Origin: Populus alba
Lineage: Eukaryota; Streptophyta; Magnoliopsida; Malpighiales; Salicaceae
Direction: 5' to 3'
NCBI RefSeq assembly: GCF_005239225.2
Contig: NC_133295.1
Span: 9,052,001 to 9,116,000 of the forward strand
DNA length: 64,000 bases
A program made the position numbers and the translations under genes. Below, one piece after another: positions 39,281 to 51,309 of this stretch. The first letter of the stretch is position 1. Each line of letters begins with the position of its first letter. Below the pieces are notes generated by a model. It did no database searches. It had not been told where the DNA came from and saw only the letters and a list, made by a program, of their open reading frames with translations.

Positions 39281-39984
39281 TTTTTAGGCTGCGCAGCCGC
39301 GCAGGTGGTCCATGTAAGAATTGACGTTGATGTGATTGCCAATTTGCCATGCCCTTAATTATTCCATTCGACGGGTGGCTGCGAATGAGCAGTAAGACTT
39401 TAGAGGATAGTTTCCCTTTTTGGACAAGAGCAGATGAACTGATGTGTGCTAAAATACAGTCTAGCCGCCTTTCGTGTTCGCCTTATTGCATTATTGATAT
39501 CACTAAAATTCTTTAAACTTTAATTGCACCCATAAAAGGACAATACAAGTCAATTTATCATTGGAATAATTCATCGGTTATTAGAATAATGTTTTTAGAT
39601 TTAATTTTTAGAATATGTAATTAAATAAGCACACGTATATTAGTATTTAATTTTATTAAAATATATAATTGGATATAATTTTTATTTAAAATATTTTTTA
39701 TAAAAAAATAAACAATTCTCCTAACCTTTTCTTGAATTTGATTTGTGATAACTTGATTTATTTGTGAAATAAAACTAAGATTTATACCTTGCTAGAATAA
39801 GAATTTATGTGTGCATTACTGAGCAAGATTTTGATGATTTTATACTTTGAAGCATAAATTTAATTTATTTTTAAAATGTTGTTGAAGAATTCTTATCATT
39901 TAAGTTTTATCTAACTTACTTTTGTTCTTTGTAGATTTCAAATTTACTTTTGTTCTTAGTTTTATCTAAGAATTTTTATCATTT

Positions 39985-40670
39985 AAGTCATTTCATATTT
40001 AGCCCTTAATGTTTTGGTTTCTAAATTTGATTCTTATCCCTTTTATCAGTTTTAATTTGTTTTCAATTTTATCATTGGATCTATAATCTTGATTTTTAAT
40101 TTCTTTTAGTTTGGTCCTCATTCTCTTGATTTTTATTTTTTATTTGGATTATTTTGTAAATTTGATTTATCTTTTCAATTTTACCCTTCAATTCAAAGTT
40201 TTATGATATTTAATGTTAAGCCCTCGAAGTTTTGATTTTTAGCTCTTTTGTCAAATTTTAATTTGTTTTTAGTTTCATTTTTGGATCGATAATCTTGGTT
40301 TTTTTATTTTTTTTTTCAAATTTGGTCATCATTCTCATTCTCTTGATTTTTATTTTTTGTTTTAGATTTTTTGTTAATTTTATTTTTCTTTTTAATTTTA
40401 CCTTTCAACTCAAAGTTTGATGATATTTAAGATTACGCCCTTAATATTTTGATTTTAAATTTTGATTCTTAGTCCGTTTATCAACTTTTAATTTCTTTTC
40501 AATATCATTCTTTGATGCATAATCTTGGTTTTTTTTTTTTTTTTCAAATGTGGTCCTTTTCTCTTGATTTTTATTTTTTGTTTTGGATTCTTAAGTTAAT
40601 TTCATTTTTTTTAATTTTACTATTTAATTCAAAATTTAAGGTTGAACTCTCATTTTTCGGGAGTCAATTT
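39985..40670 (+). repeat. T-rich tandem repeat, ~230-bp unit, about three copies
   Basis: The phrase ATAATCTTGGTTTTT or a variant recurs at about 40081, 40290 and 40518, each followed by a CTCTTGATTTTTATTTTTTG block and an AATTTTACC(C/T)TTCAA block. A related sequence occurs at 54.24-54.62 kb and, less clearly, at 50.46-50.73 kb. Confidence 0.65.
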
Positions 40671-40849
40671 AGGGCAATTACCTGAGTCACGTGTCAGATG
40701 GCTTAACTCGAGTGAACCCAAGTCAAACAAAGTTTTTTTTTTATAAAAAAATAAAAATAATATATTATTTTTTTAAAAAAAAAAGGAAAATAGTCAATGA
40801 GTTTGGACTCGATTTTGACTATATTTTGAAGATACTTAATGTTTGACGT

Positions 40850-41060
40850 TGTGATAAGCGGTTACTTTTCAAAGTTTTTTTGCTTGAAAATATATTAAAA
40901 TAATATTTTATTATTATTATTTTTTAAAAATTATTTTTGATATTAGCATATTAAAATTATTAAAAAAAATAATTTAAAATAATAAAGTCAATTTTGTTTT
41001 TGTAAAAAACATGTTCCAGCAAAAAATAATAATAATAATTATAACTTTGAGAAGAGGGCG
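40850..41060. repeat. AT-rich MITE-like repeat, copy 3
   Basis: Begins GCGGTTACTTTTCAAAG and continues with the shared AATATATTAAAATAATATTTT and TTAAAAATTATTTTTGATATTAGC sequence. It is very close to the copy at 62990-63180. Confidence 0.6.
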
Positions 41061-41069
41061 AAGGTAAGC

Positions 41070-42175
41070 GTTTGGCATGTTTAAAAGTGTTACCTTCAGT
41101 CTTGATTGTGTCACTCTAACACAAGGAATAAATTAAGCTGTTAGACGAATATATATAGTTTACTATTTAGTTATATTATAAGTACAATATATATGAATAC
41201 TAATACGAGCAAGTTGTACAATATTTTTCCATGCATATTGGTGTAAGGACATTAATGTATTTTCCATACTTTAATTATTTATCATTTAATATTTCTTGAA
41301 CCAATGGTAATGATAGTCTTAATTTTACATCTAAACTCTTTTTTTTTTTCTTTTTGTATTAATAAAGACTTGGGTTAGAAATTCTCAACGAAAGACCTTG
41401 CAAAATAATATTGTTTTTACAATATACAGCAAATACATCATTATTTTACATATATTCTTAGTTGTGTATGTTGACTGGCGGGCGTGACTTTGAATTTCTC
41501 CGATCTTCTTGGTTAAATTAAGATTAATTAATAAATTGAACCAGGTCTTGTGACTAAGGGCGATGCATTATTGCCGGAAGAGAGATGATCCAAATATTCG
41601 TATAATCGATCCTCCAATTAATATTAATATACTTGGCTGTACAGATGATCCACTCGTATATTTCTACTCCGCGCACTTCTTTTATTCGGTCCTCCCTGTC
41701 AACCTCCTCCAATAGCAAATTGCCAGCATCGGTGGCTGTTACGCCATTGGCTAATAAAAAAAGTCTTCTTTGACTGGTGGGATTCTCGCCTTCTAGAAGT
41801 TGAAAAATAATATTTGTCTCGGCAGCATTTTAGGATAAAATCCAAATGGGGTGGGCAAATAATTATTTTTTATTCCATTCGTGGAAATTGCTGTGAAGGC
41901 GTATACTTTGTCCGTGAGATTTAAAATCAAAATCAAAAAATTGGATTTCTAGCTTCTAGATGCGACGTAGACTCCCCCGCAAGAGATGTGGGGCACGTCT
42001 GGTAATTTAAGCAGCCTATCAAGCCCAAATTCACTCGCCCTTTACGTCTTCCCACCCTACCCTCGGTCACCATATGAAAAGTCCAGTCAGAGTGGCAGGC
42101 CCTGTAATTCATGAGACACACAAGCCCAATTGTTATCCTTCGTGTGACCGGATTGCCCCTGCACTCCACCTCCAG
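41070..42175. other. Upstream region of ABCA2
   Basis: No gene. It is less AT-rich from about 41.5 kb on. I see no convincing TATA box close to the ABCA2 start. Confidence 0.4.
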
Positions 42176-42178
42176 ACC

Positions 42179-42213
42179 GCGCTTTTTTAAGCGCAGGCTC
42201 TCTCTCTCTCTCA
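42179..42213 (+). promoter_or_regulatory. Small palindrome and (CT)n run at the ABCA2 leader
   Basis: GCGCTTTTTTAAGCGC (42179-42194) is a 6-bp stem with a 4-base loop, followed by a (CT)n run at 42198-42213. CT runs just before the start are common in TATA-less plant promoters and leaders. The sequence from here to the ATG at 42299 is A/G-rich and is probably 5' untranslated. Confidence 0.45.
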
Positions 42214-42298
42214 CTTCAGAATTTAGAAACGGAGAAACAAAGAAAAAAAAAGGGAAAAAAAAGAAAAAAACAGGAGGAGAAAGAAAAGAGGGAAAAAC

Positions 42299-45200
42299 AT
42301 GGAGCTGGTACAAGGATTGCCGTTACTGTACCAACAGTTCACTTCGTTGTTCAAGAAAAACATCTTGTTGTCATCAAGAAACAAGAGCGCAACATTCTTG
42401 CAGCTCTTTGCTTCTTTCTTTTTCATGTTCTTGTTGTTCTGCATCGAAAAGGCAACAGAGTCTCGCACGAACACAACGGCAGGGTTCGACACGGTGAGGA
42501 ATCCACAGCCTATGTGGGAGCCTCCGATCACTCCTTGCGAGGAAAAGTTCTACGTTAAAAAGCCTTGTTATGACTTCGTTTGGAGTGGAAATGGCAGCAC
42601 AACAATTACCAATATTGTTACAGCCATCATGCAGAATAATCCCAACAGGCCAATTCCCTCTGACAAGGTATTTAATTCTTACTCTGATTCCAACGTCATG
42701 TGATGCTAGTCTCAAGTAGGTTCTTGGAAAACTGAAAGAGAAGGACGTTAGTTATGGGAAGTTTGGATTTTCTCGTTCAGGAAGTGAAGTGAAGAGAATA
42801 AAAAAGAAACAAATCTAAAGTTCCTGGGCTGTTTATTATTATTTAGAAGTATGATGTTTATTTGAATGAATGGAAATCCTTTTGAGAAAAGAAAGGAGGC
42901 AATCCAATGGGTGGAGTCCTCCTATCTTTTGTGTTTTTCTGCTCTGAACTAATTGAATATTGTTAAGAACGGATTAGGTTCTTAATACTGCAGCAGAAAA
43001 ACTCGAAAGTGGATAAATCATTAAAAAAAAAACCAATCTGTTTGTGCCTTTTGCTTATGCAGGTGAGATCATTCAGAACAGAAGAAGAAGTCGATGTTTG
43101 GCTTTTAAGCGAACCTATGCAAGCACCAGCAGCACTGCATTTTGTGGAAGTGAGCTCCACTGTGATCACCTATGGTCTACAGTCTAACTCTACTCCAATT
43201 GCTCGGCGAGGCCATTATGAAGATCCAACCTTCAAATTTCAAATTCCACTTCAAATTGCGGCAGAGCGTGAGATTGCTCGGTCTATTATGAGAGGTCTGA
43301 AATCTTAATTTCTCGGTTTTGTTCTGTAGAAATTGTTTTGGATACATAAGAGTGCCTCCCTTTTCTTTTTAGTTCATGTAAAATTAACTTATCGCTTGTT
43401 TTGAAACCCTGGATGTTCAGCTCCCACCTTTAACTGGAAGGTTGGACTTACGGAATTTGCGCATCCCGCAAGGCCTGCTTTCTCTGCATTGGCTACAGTA
43501 GGACCGGCTTTTTTCCTGGCATTTACCATGTTTGGATTTGTGTTGCAAATTAGTAATTTGGTTGCAGAGAAAGAGCTCAAACTTCGCCAGGTATGTGCGC
43601 AAATCTGCTGTCTAGAGTTAAACAAGATTATAATTGTTGATGAATTCTTTATATTTATTATTATAGATTATTTATTTGTTCATTTATATCTTCTTCGCAG
43701 GCAATGAATATGACTGGTCTTTACGAATCTGCATACTGGGCCTCATGGATCTCATGGGAGGGAATCATTACGTTCATTTCCTCACTTTTCCTGGTTCTCT
43801 TCGGATTGATGTTCCAGTTCGATTTTTTCAAGAAAAACAATTTCGGAGTTCTGTTCTTCGTCTTCTTCCTCTTCCAGATCAACATGGTAAGATCGCTTCT
43901 ACTCCATCAATGCCTGGTGTCATGTTTTTTTTTTTAATAAGCTTATTCATATTAACCCTTTACTACCTTTCCTCACTTGTGATGCTAGATGGGTTTTGCC
44001 TTCATGCTGTCGACCTTCATCAGCAAGGCATCATCAGGCACAACAATGGGTTTCTCCATATTTATAATCGGATTTATGACTCAGGCAAGATTCCCAGCTA
44101 AACATCAAGGAACAGGAAATGTTCTATAAATGAAATTTACCCCTAATCTAAGATCGTCTCTTAGAAAAAAACCCTCCGATATCTTGATGTGAGGATATGG
44201 TTGATTCTGTTGTGGTAATTGATCTCATTTGTCATTGCAGATTATTACAATAGCCGGATTTCCATACAAGGAAAGCATTAGTGGTTTCTTACGGTTCATC
44301 TGGTCATTCTTCCCACCAAATCTTCTCGCAATAGCAGTAAAGCTGCTCTCCGATGCAAGTAACACTCCTGAAGATCTTGGAATCAGCTGGAAAGGACGAT
44401 CAAAGTGTCCACCTGACGCTGATGACTGTGCTATCACAATTGTACGTAATCACTATGCTCACCGAGAATAGAACACATAAATGCACACAATATTATACAT
44501 TCTACTGAGAACTCCCTTCTGCCTTCGCGTTAGTTTTTTCTTAGTTAATTTTCATCTCGTTTTGCCTTTCTATTCTTACTTTTAGTTTCCTCTGTTTTCG
44601 ATCTTCGTTTGAGCTGTTTATAACTCTAATTTTTCTTGGCAGAATGATGTTTACACATGGCTCATATGTCTGTTCTTTCTCTGGTTTGTTTTGGCAATCT
44701 ACTTTGATAATATATTCCCAAATGCATCCGGTGTGAGAAAATCTCCTTTTTACTTCATAAACCGTGGATATTGGACAGGGAAAGGTGGAGACAAGGTCGA
44801 AGGTAATGGTCTTTTTTTTTTTTCATTTATTGATTGCAAGAACGTGTAATCAAGGACATAATCTTGCTGCACTCTACTTCAGTCCATGTCTCTCATAGCT
44901 AGGTCTTATTGTTGTCTAATTAGAGTTCTATGTTCTTCCTCTATTGTCGCAGAGGGTGGCATTTGTAGTTGCACGGGTGAAATCCCACAACAAGAGCATA
45001 TTACTCCAGATGATGAAGATGTGCTTGAAGAGGAGAATGTCGTAAAAAATGATGCAAAAGAAGGCACAGTCAACCCAGATGTTGCAGTTCAGGTACGAGG
45101 ACTTGCAAAGACATATCCTGGGACCACACAGATTAGTTGTTGTAAATGCAAGAAGACTTCATCTTACCATGCTGTTAGGGTAAGCAATTCCTATCCAACT

Positions 45201-47389
45201 CTTGAGTACCATGCTGGTTTTGGATTGCAGTCTAGATGTGGTAGAATATCCATTTTATATTTGTTATATGCAGGGCTTATGGGTCAACTTCACCAAGGAT
45301 CAGTTATTTTGTCTGCTTGGACCCAATGGTGCCGGAAAAACTACAACAATGAATTGTTTAACTGGCATAACACCTGTGACCGGTGGAGATGGTAATATAC
45401 TCTCATTTCACGGTTCCGATACTTTGGGATTGGTTTAGAAGCATCATAATAATGACTTCCCAACTATTTTGTATTAACAGCCTTGGTTTATGGACATTCT
45501 GTTCGAAGCACGGTTGGCATGTCAGGCATTCGGAAAATTATAGGAGTTTGTCCACAGGTGAACTCTCTCTCGAGTGTTTGTTTTCGCTTGTCTGCATATT
45601 TTCACCAGTATGCAAGCATGCCCCATGTGCTATTGCTACTTAGTCTATAGAGACTAACATTTCCACATCCTTGTGTAGTTTGACATTCTCTGGGATGCAT
45701 TGTCCGGTGAAGAACACCTCCACCTCTTTGCAAGTATCAAAGGTCTACCCCCAGCTTCAATCAAATCGGTATGTGATATATGAGCCTGAAGTCTTAATAT
45801 CCCATCCTAATCTCGTAGCCATAATTTGTTGATTGGACATTCCGACCAAAAAGTACGACAGAATTAAGTACCTCCATGCTTGTTGTTCTCACTTAAATAT
45901 TCTAAATAATTCTTTGGTCTATATGGACTGCAGGTTGCTCAGGAATCATTGGCAAAGGTGAAACTAACTGAATCAGCCAAAGTAAGATCCAGGAGCTACA
46001 GTGGAGGAATGAGGCGTCGTTTGAGTGTTGCAATAGCCCTTCTCGGTGACCCTAAGTTAGTCATTTTGGATGAACCGGTATGGAGATTCAAATACTTCGA
46101 ATCATTGATACATTTATTTGATGTATTTGTTAAAATTCATTTTGTTTGACTTCTGCTGATCTGCAGACTACTGGTATGGATCCAATATCAAGAAGGCATG
46201 TGTGGGATATTATACAGAACGCAAAGAAAGGTCGTGCAATTGTTCTAACAACTCATTCAATGGAAGAAGCCGACATTCTAAGTGACCGTATAGGAATTAT
46301 GGCCAAGGGCAGGCTCCGATGCATTGGAAACTCGATCAGGTTGAAGTCAAAGTTTGGCACTGGCTTTATTGCTAATGTGAGCTTTAGTGATAACAATGGT
46401 GGACAAACTCCTGCACGCATGCCAGCAGATACTTCAGTTCATCATGAGGCTGTGAAGAAGTTCTTTAAATACGTATGTCGAATGCATGGCCAAATTCAAC
46501 AAATTCGTTTAATTTTCAGAAACCTTTTCTCTTTTTTTTTCTTTTTTTTCTGATTTTGGAAATTGTTTTACAGCATTTGGATGTAACGCCAACAGAGGAG
46601 ACCAGATCCTTCTTGACTTTTGTCATTCCTCATGATAAAGAGAGGGTTTTAACGGTAAGCAATTTTGAAAATCCTATTTTGTTTCTTTATTCTCCAGATT
46701 TCTTCCTTCAGAATTTCAGATTTCTATTTAGATATATACATGAACATAATAATAGACTGGTGGGGGATCATACATTTCTCTATTTTACATAAGCGCGCAC
46801 TAGTTTGACCTTCCATTTCCTCTGGCATTTAAAATCTTTAAACAGAAATTTTTTGCGGAGCTTCAAGAGAGACAGAGAGAATTCCATGTATCAGACATTC
46901 AGCTTGGCCTTGCAACTCTTGAAGAAGTTTTCCTAAACATTGCCAAGCAAGCAGAATTAGAAAGTGCTGCAGCCGAGGGGAAGATGGTTACTCTGGCCTT
47001 AACTTCTGGAAAATCAGTTCAGGTAGGAACAATTTATATGTCATTTTGTTGTTTTTCATTTGTGCAACAGGCACAAAAAAATCAAGCCTAATCTTTCTGC
47101 TTAAACGAAAATGCAGATACCTGTGGGAGCAAGATTTGTGGGGATCCCAGAAACAGAATCTCCAGAGAATCCTAGTGGCGTTATGGTTGAAGTATACTGG
47201 GAGCAAGATGATTCCGGTTCACTCTGCATTTCTAGCCACTCTGATGAAATGCCTGTACCTTATAATGCTCAGCCGTTGCCTTCTGCACCACAACCGTCGG
47301 ACAGAAGCAATGTGTTAGGCCAGAGGGGAGGGCCAGTTTATGGAATTGTCTATGATCCCAATCACATTATTGCTGCTCAATCTTACTAG
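42299..47389 (+). CDS. ABCA2: ABC transporter A family member 2 (half-size)
   Basis: ATP-driven membrane transporter of the plant ABCA half-size group; its substrate is not established but lipids are likely. Exons: 42299-42667, 43063-43294, 43421-43590, 43701-43886, 43989-44096, 44241-44441, 44643-44802, 44953-45179, 45274-45391, 45481-45557, 45679-45768, 45934-46077, 46167-46472, 46574-46654, 46846-47022, 47117-47389; phases agree throughout, giving 972 aa, similar to Arabidopsis ABCA2. The start ELVQGLPLLYQQF, the acidic linker ITPDDEDVLEEENVV and a long C-terminal tail (VGARFVGIP, GVMVEVYW) are ABCA2 hallmarks. Domains: N-terminal helix (about 30-50), loop, membrane helices (about 220-450), ATPase with Walker A GPNGAGKT (567-574), signature YSGGM (668-672), Walker B LVILDEP (688-694) and switch His724. 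Intron 5 uses a GC donor (44097); all other introns are GT-AG. It is divergent from the ABCA7-like gene. Confidence 0.95.
44097..44240 (+). other. GC-AG intron 5 of ABCA2
   Basis: Exon 5 ends ATGACTCAG, followed by GCAAGATTCC; exon 6 begins after TCATTGCAG. Only this junction keeps phase 0 and yields GFMTQ-IITIAGFPY, matching the family. CAG|GCAAG is the standard strong context for GC donors. Confidence 0.8.
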
Positions 47390-47545
47390 CACCACTCCTT
47401 TGTGAACTCCCATATATTTTTGAATCCTGCGTGTTTGATTAGTAACAGTAGGTGGTAGGCATATTCATTTTGATTTTTTTTCTTTCTGAGTATTTTTTGT
47501 ATGTAATCTTGTGTGAATATTTTGAAATAATATCACAGGTATTGA
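47390..47545 (+). terminator. Probable 3' untranslated region and polyadenylation region of ABCA2
   Basis: T-rich sequence with TTTTTTGTATGTAATCTTGTGTG followed by GAAATAATATC (about 47523), a plant-type upstream element plus near-AATAAA signal. Confidence 0.4.
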
Positions 47546-48199
47546 TTTTATCTTCCTGCTTCGAAGAACACGAGGTTGTTTTTATCTTCACATGAATGAA
47601 TTATAGATTCTTTTTTTTATCAAGCACAAGAACAAAAAGGTTGGCATTCCATGTCGGAAGGCAACATCTATAATAGTTTGGAAACTCTAAGAAATTGCTG
47701 TTGAAATTTGTGGGTATCAGAAATAACAGCAACAGTCATACAAATCTATACATGTAATGAAAAATGGAGGACAGCCTGTATCATATGCATGCAGTGGAAT
47801 TCTCAGATTTAAGCGCAACAACGAAGGAAAGAAAATCTGATTGAATAGAGAGCATTGATCATTAATCGTGGTTGGTGTGAAATATCTTCTATTTTTATTG
47901 TGTGTTTGTAATTAGCACTAAAAACTTTTTATAAACCTTTTTTATTTTAATTTTAAGTGATTTGGTCTTCTAAGATGACATTAAATGTATGTGTTTAGTT
48001 CGGATAAATACATTTGTTATGCTAAGAAATCGAGATTCTTCGTGGGTATTTGTCATAATAATTAGGTATCAGATTATTTACTCACGCTAAGCAGTAGGTT
48101 GCATAATTTTTTTCGAAAAAAAAAAAAGTTTTAAAAAAATATTTAAGCATGGGTAACGTGTTTTTAAGAAAAAATTAAATTAAAAAAATAATAATACTT

Positions 48200-48640
48200 A
48201 GGATAATCTGTCAAATCTGGATCATGAGACCGGGATAATTCAATAGAAATCAATTAAAAAAATTATAAAATTCAATTCCTAATCAATCCAATATTAAAAG
48301 ATAAAATTGAAAAAAAAATCAATTAAAAAAAACTCGAGTTAACCCGATTTAGTCATCCAAACCCTTAACCCAGGTCATGAGATTGGCATAATCTCATAGA
48401 AATAAAATTAAAACAAATTATAAAGTTTAATTTTCAATCAACCCAAATCATGAAAGATGAAATTGAAATAAAAAACTCAATTACAAAAAAAAAAAAAACC
48501 CCAAAAACCTTAGTCAACTAGGAAACTCGTGGCTCATGCAATAAAACTAGAATAACCTCACAAAAAACCAACCAAAATAAAATATAAAGTTTAATCCCTA
48601 ATAAATCTAATGTTAAAGTATAAAATTAAAAAAAAATTAT
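48200..48640 (+). repeat. Degenerate tandem repeat, ~155-bp unit, three copies
   Basis: Units start near 48218, 48373 and 48530 with (G)ATCATGAGAC…GGATAATTCAATAGAAAT and variants, each followed by ATTATAAA(A/G)TT(C/T)AAT and an A-rich tract. Non-coding. Confidence 0.6.
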
Positions 48641-48649
48641 ATATAAAAA

Positions 48650-49600
48650 ACAAAGTATTGTTGCAATGAATAATACTTTATGAGAAGGGGAATAGTGATT
48701 TCCCCTCCTCATTTACTTCTTGTTAATATGCATTATTGTTATACGTTTACGATTGACTTGGTGACTTTTATATGATGTGAACGCATAGGGTAAGAACCCT
48801 AAAGCCTACATGCAAGAAAGAACAAACTCAAGAAAGTTAAAATCAAATTTAGTTTATAAAAGTTTGATATAACGATTACCTAAACCGAAGCATCAATTAT
48901 ATTGGAATGAAACCCCCACCTAACAATTATAGAAAATCACAAATGAAAAGTATAAAAAAAATGCTACAAAAATATTTATTCTTTGATAAGTCAAGATGGT
49001 TTTATGAAGAATAAAAACGTACGAGTTTTGCACACATATAATTATTATTCTGAAATCAAAATATGTATATTCTGAATTGTAAAACTTATAAAAAGAGTAT
49101 TTATAATGTCAAAAATAAACTTAGCTCTAATGTACTAGTGGATTGATGTTAAGTCCAATTTAAATAAAACCCAAAGTACTTGAAAACAAGCCCAAAACAT
49201 GAAAAATAATGAAAACCCCAAGTCTGAAACAATAACTACTAGCCTTGTTTAAATATGCCTTCTAAACCATGGTTGACTTAAGATTATGAACCTATATAAA
49301 ACATAGCCTCTAGGGACTTATGGTAAGATTTCAACTTAACCTAACAGTTAGATCGAAAGTAATGCTTGTTAGCGTAAAACCACATATTAAAAAACTTATT
49401 TTTGAAAAAATTCAAGATGTATATAAATAAAAGAAATATTCTCTACATAATTATGAGAGGCATACTCCTAGAAAAATTAGCTAGAAACATAGCATAAATA
49501 AAACAAGAAAATTTATGCTAGTTGCTGGCTACTGGCTGACAATAAATAAATAACAAAGAAAGGAAGAGAAAAAAAAAATAATGCATGGCCTCTACGTGAA
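48650..49600. other. Intergenic, no gene seen
   Basis: AT-rich, no sustained frame, nothing recognised. Confidence 0.4.
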
Positions 49601-50456
49601 CAATGGCATATTAGAAAAACATTAAGCCAAAAATCGAATCTAGTTGTCCATCCCTTGCATGAATTGTATAATTCCCCTTCTCTTCAAAAGAATTTATCCT
49701 TAAATCACTAATAAGAACAATAGTATTCGGAGCAACAGTAGCACCCACATCATCAACCTTTTGTTTAAGCCTTCAAAGCTTTTTTTTTTTTTTTTGCCTC
49801 CAACAACATTATATAAATATAACATCTTCTCTCTCTTGTTCTGCATCCTTTCAATGTGCAACTTCTCTCTCTCCCATTTTTCATCCTTTCAAAACTAATT
49901 TAAAGTTTTATAATCATTGATTAGTTTTTTTTTTTTTTGTAAATAGCATTATAATTTCTTTGTGCTCATTTACTAAGCTCATAGAAGCTTTTTCACCATC
50001 ATCCTTTGAAGCCTGAAACCTGAATTTCTCTTGCCTCCTAGTATTAAGAACCCTTTTTAGATTGTCCCTTTTGTAATGTAACATCTTTTTTATTTTTCCA
50101 TTTAAACCGCTCATCAAATCTCATATTCATCCTTTTAAGTTGATATTTCAGGGCTCATAACAAGTGTAGTAAGCAATGTTAGCACAACTCTCATTATCTA
50201 TAATTATATTACATACCTTATTACTGAAATGACATCTTGTATGAAAGATATTCTCCATTTACTGCTCCACATCATCTTTCTTGATATAAAAATTAAGTAC
50301 ATACCGAATTATTAATGATTTTTCCTTAACTGGATACTCTACATTCTCATCACTGTTATCCTCAAATGGTGGCATTTCATCATCTTCATATCTATCATTT
50401 TCAATTTCAATCTCTTTATGTTCTCTCATAACCATAACCTTTTTTGGGACATTGTG
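49600..50456 (-). pseudogene. Ty3/gypsy gag-protease junction and other remnants
   Basis: Reading leftward from 50456 the minus strand gives KKVMVMREHKEIE, then an acidic stretch, VEYPVKEKSLIIR, a stop, then ENIFHTRCH and C-N-I-I-I-D-N-E-S-C. This is the order after the gag zinc knuckle of gypsy elements: a VM(V)LR segment, acidic linker, and the protease core (…NIFHTRC…VC…IIDGGSCTN…). The central residues of the protease motif are changed (D-N-E for D-G-G). Further left, at about 49745-49630, an L-R-I-N-S-F-E-E segment resembles the sequence near the end of pol. Reverse transcriptase and integrase are gone, so this is a deletion relic. Confidence 0.6.
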
Positions 50457-50739
50457 AAGATATATGTTTTCGATTTAACCCTTATTTTTTAATTTGTATA
50501 GATAATGTTTTTTTATTCGGTCCTTCTACTTTTAATTTCTTATTTTTGTCCTTTGCTTTTTTATCAAAGTTTTTATGACTTTTAATTTTATACTTTATAG
50601 TTTTTTATTCTTCAATGATATTAATGATTCCAATGTGGTCCCTCTTCTTTTGATTTTTAATTGTTTTTTTTTGTCATTTTATCAAAGTTTTTATAGTTTT
50701 CAATTATATCCTTCAAATCAAGTTCATTTCTTTTATTTT

Positions 50740-50998
50740 TTCAATAATAATATTGATAGTATCAAAGATGATGATAATAAAAAAAAAATTATTGATGATA
50801 ATAAGAATAATAGTAGTGGTAGTGACAATAATACTGTTGTTGCTACTAATAGTGATAGTAATGATAATAATAATAGTGATAACAATAGTGATAGTATTAA
50901 TAGTTGTGATAATAATAATAGTAGTAGTAATAGTTGTGATGATGATGATGATACTAATAGTGATGATAATGGTGATGGTATTAATAGTTGTGATGATG

Positions 50999-51030
<32 letters not shown>

Positions 51031-51175
51031 TACTTTATTATGATGATAATAGCTGTAATGATAATGATAATTGTAATGATAGCAACAACAATAACAGTAG
51101 CAGTATTAACAATAATAATGATTTTAATAATGATAATTGTAATAATAATGATATTACTTATTAAAATTAATAGTA
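50740..51175 (+). repeat. Imperfect trinucleotide repeat (GAT/AAT/AGT)n
   Basis: About 430 bases of degenerate GAT, AAT, TAG and AGT triplets, with a pure (AAT)n core at 50999-51030. It keeps a 220-codon frame open by composition only (Asp/Asn/Ser-rich), not as a gene. Confidence 0.85.
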
Positions 51176-51309
51176 ATAGTAATTTTGATATTCATTCTTT
51201 GAATTATTATTTTTTTAAAATTCTTTTGTATGATTGATTTTTTTTTTTCAATTTCACAAATTTATTACCTAGCTTCAAACACAACACATAAGATAATATA
51301 GAAAAAGTA

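Noticed and set aside
42111..42531. 100-128-codon frames overlapping ABCA2 exon 1
   Set aside because: Shadow frames of the real exon and its A/G-rich leader; exon 1 of ABCA2 explains the conservation.
50575..51237. 220-codon plus-strand open frame
   Set aside because: Its content is low-complexity Asp/Asn/Ser from a trinucleotide repeat, with no codon signal, domain or gene context.
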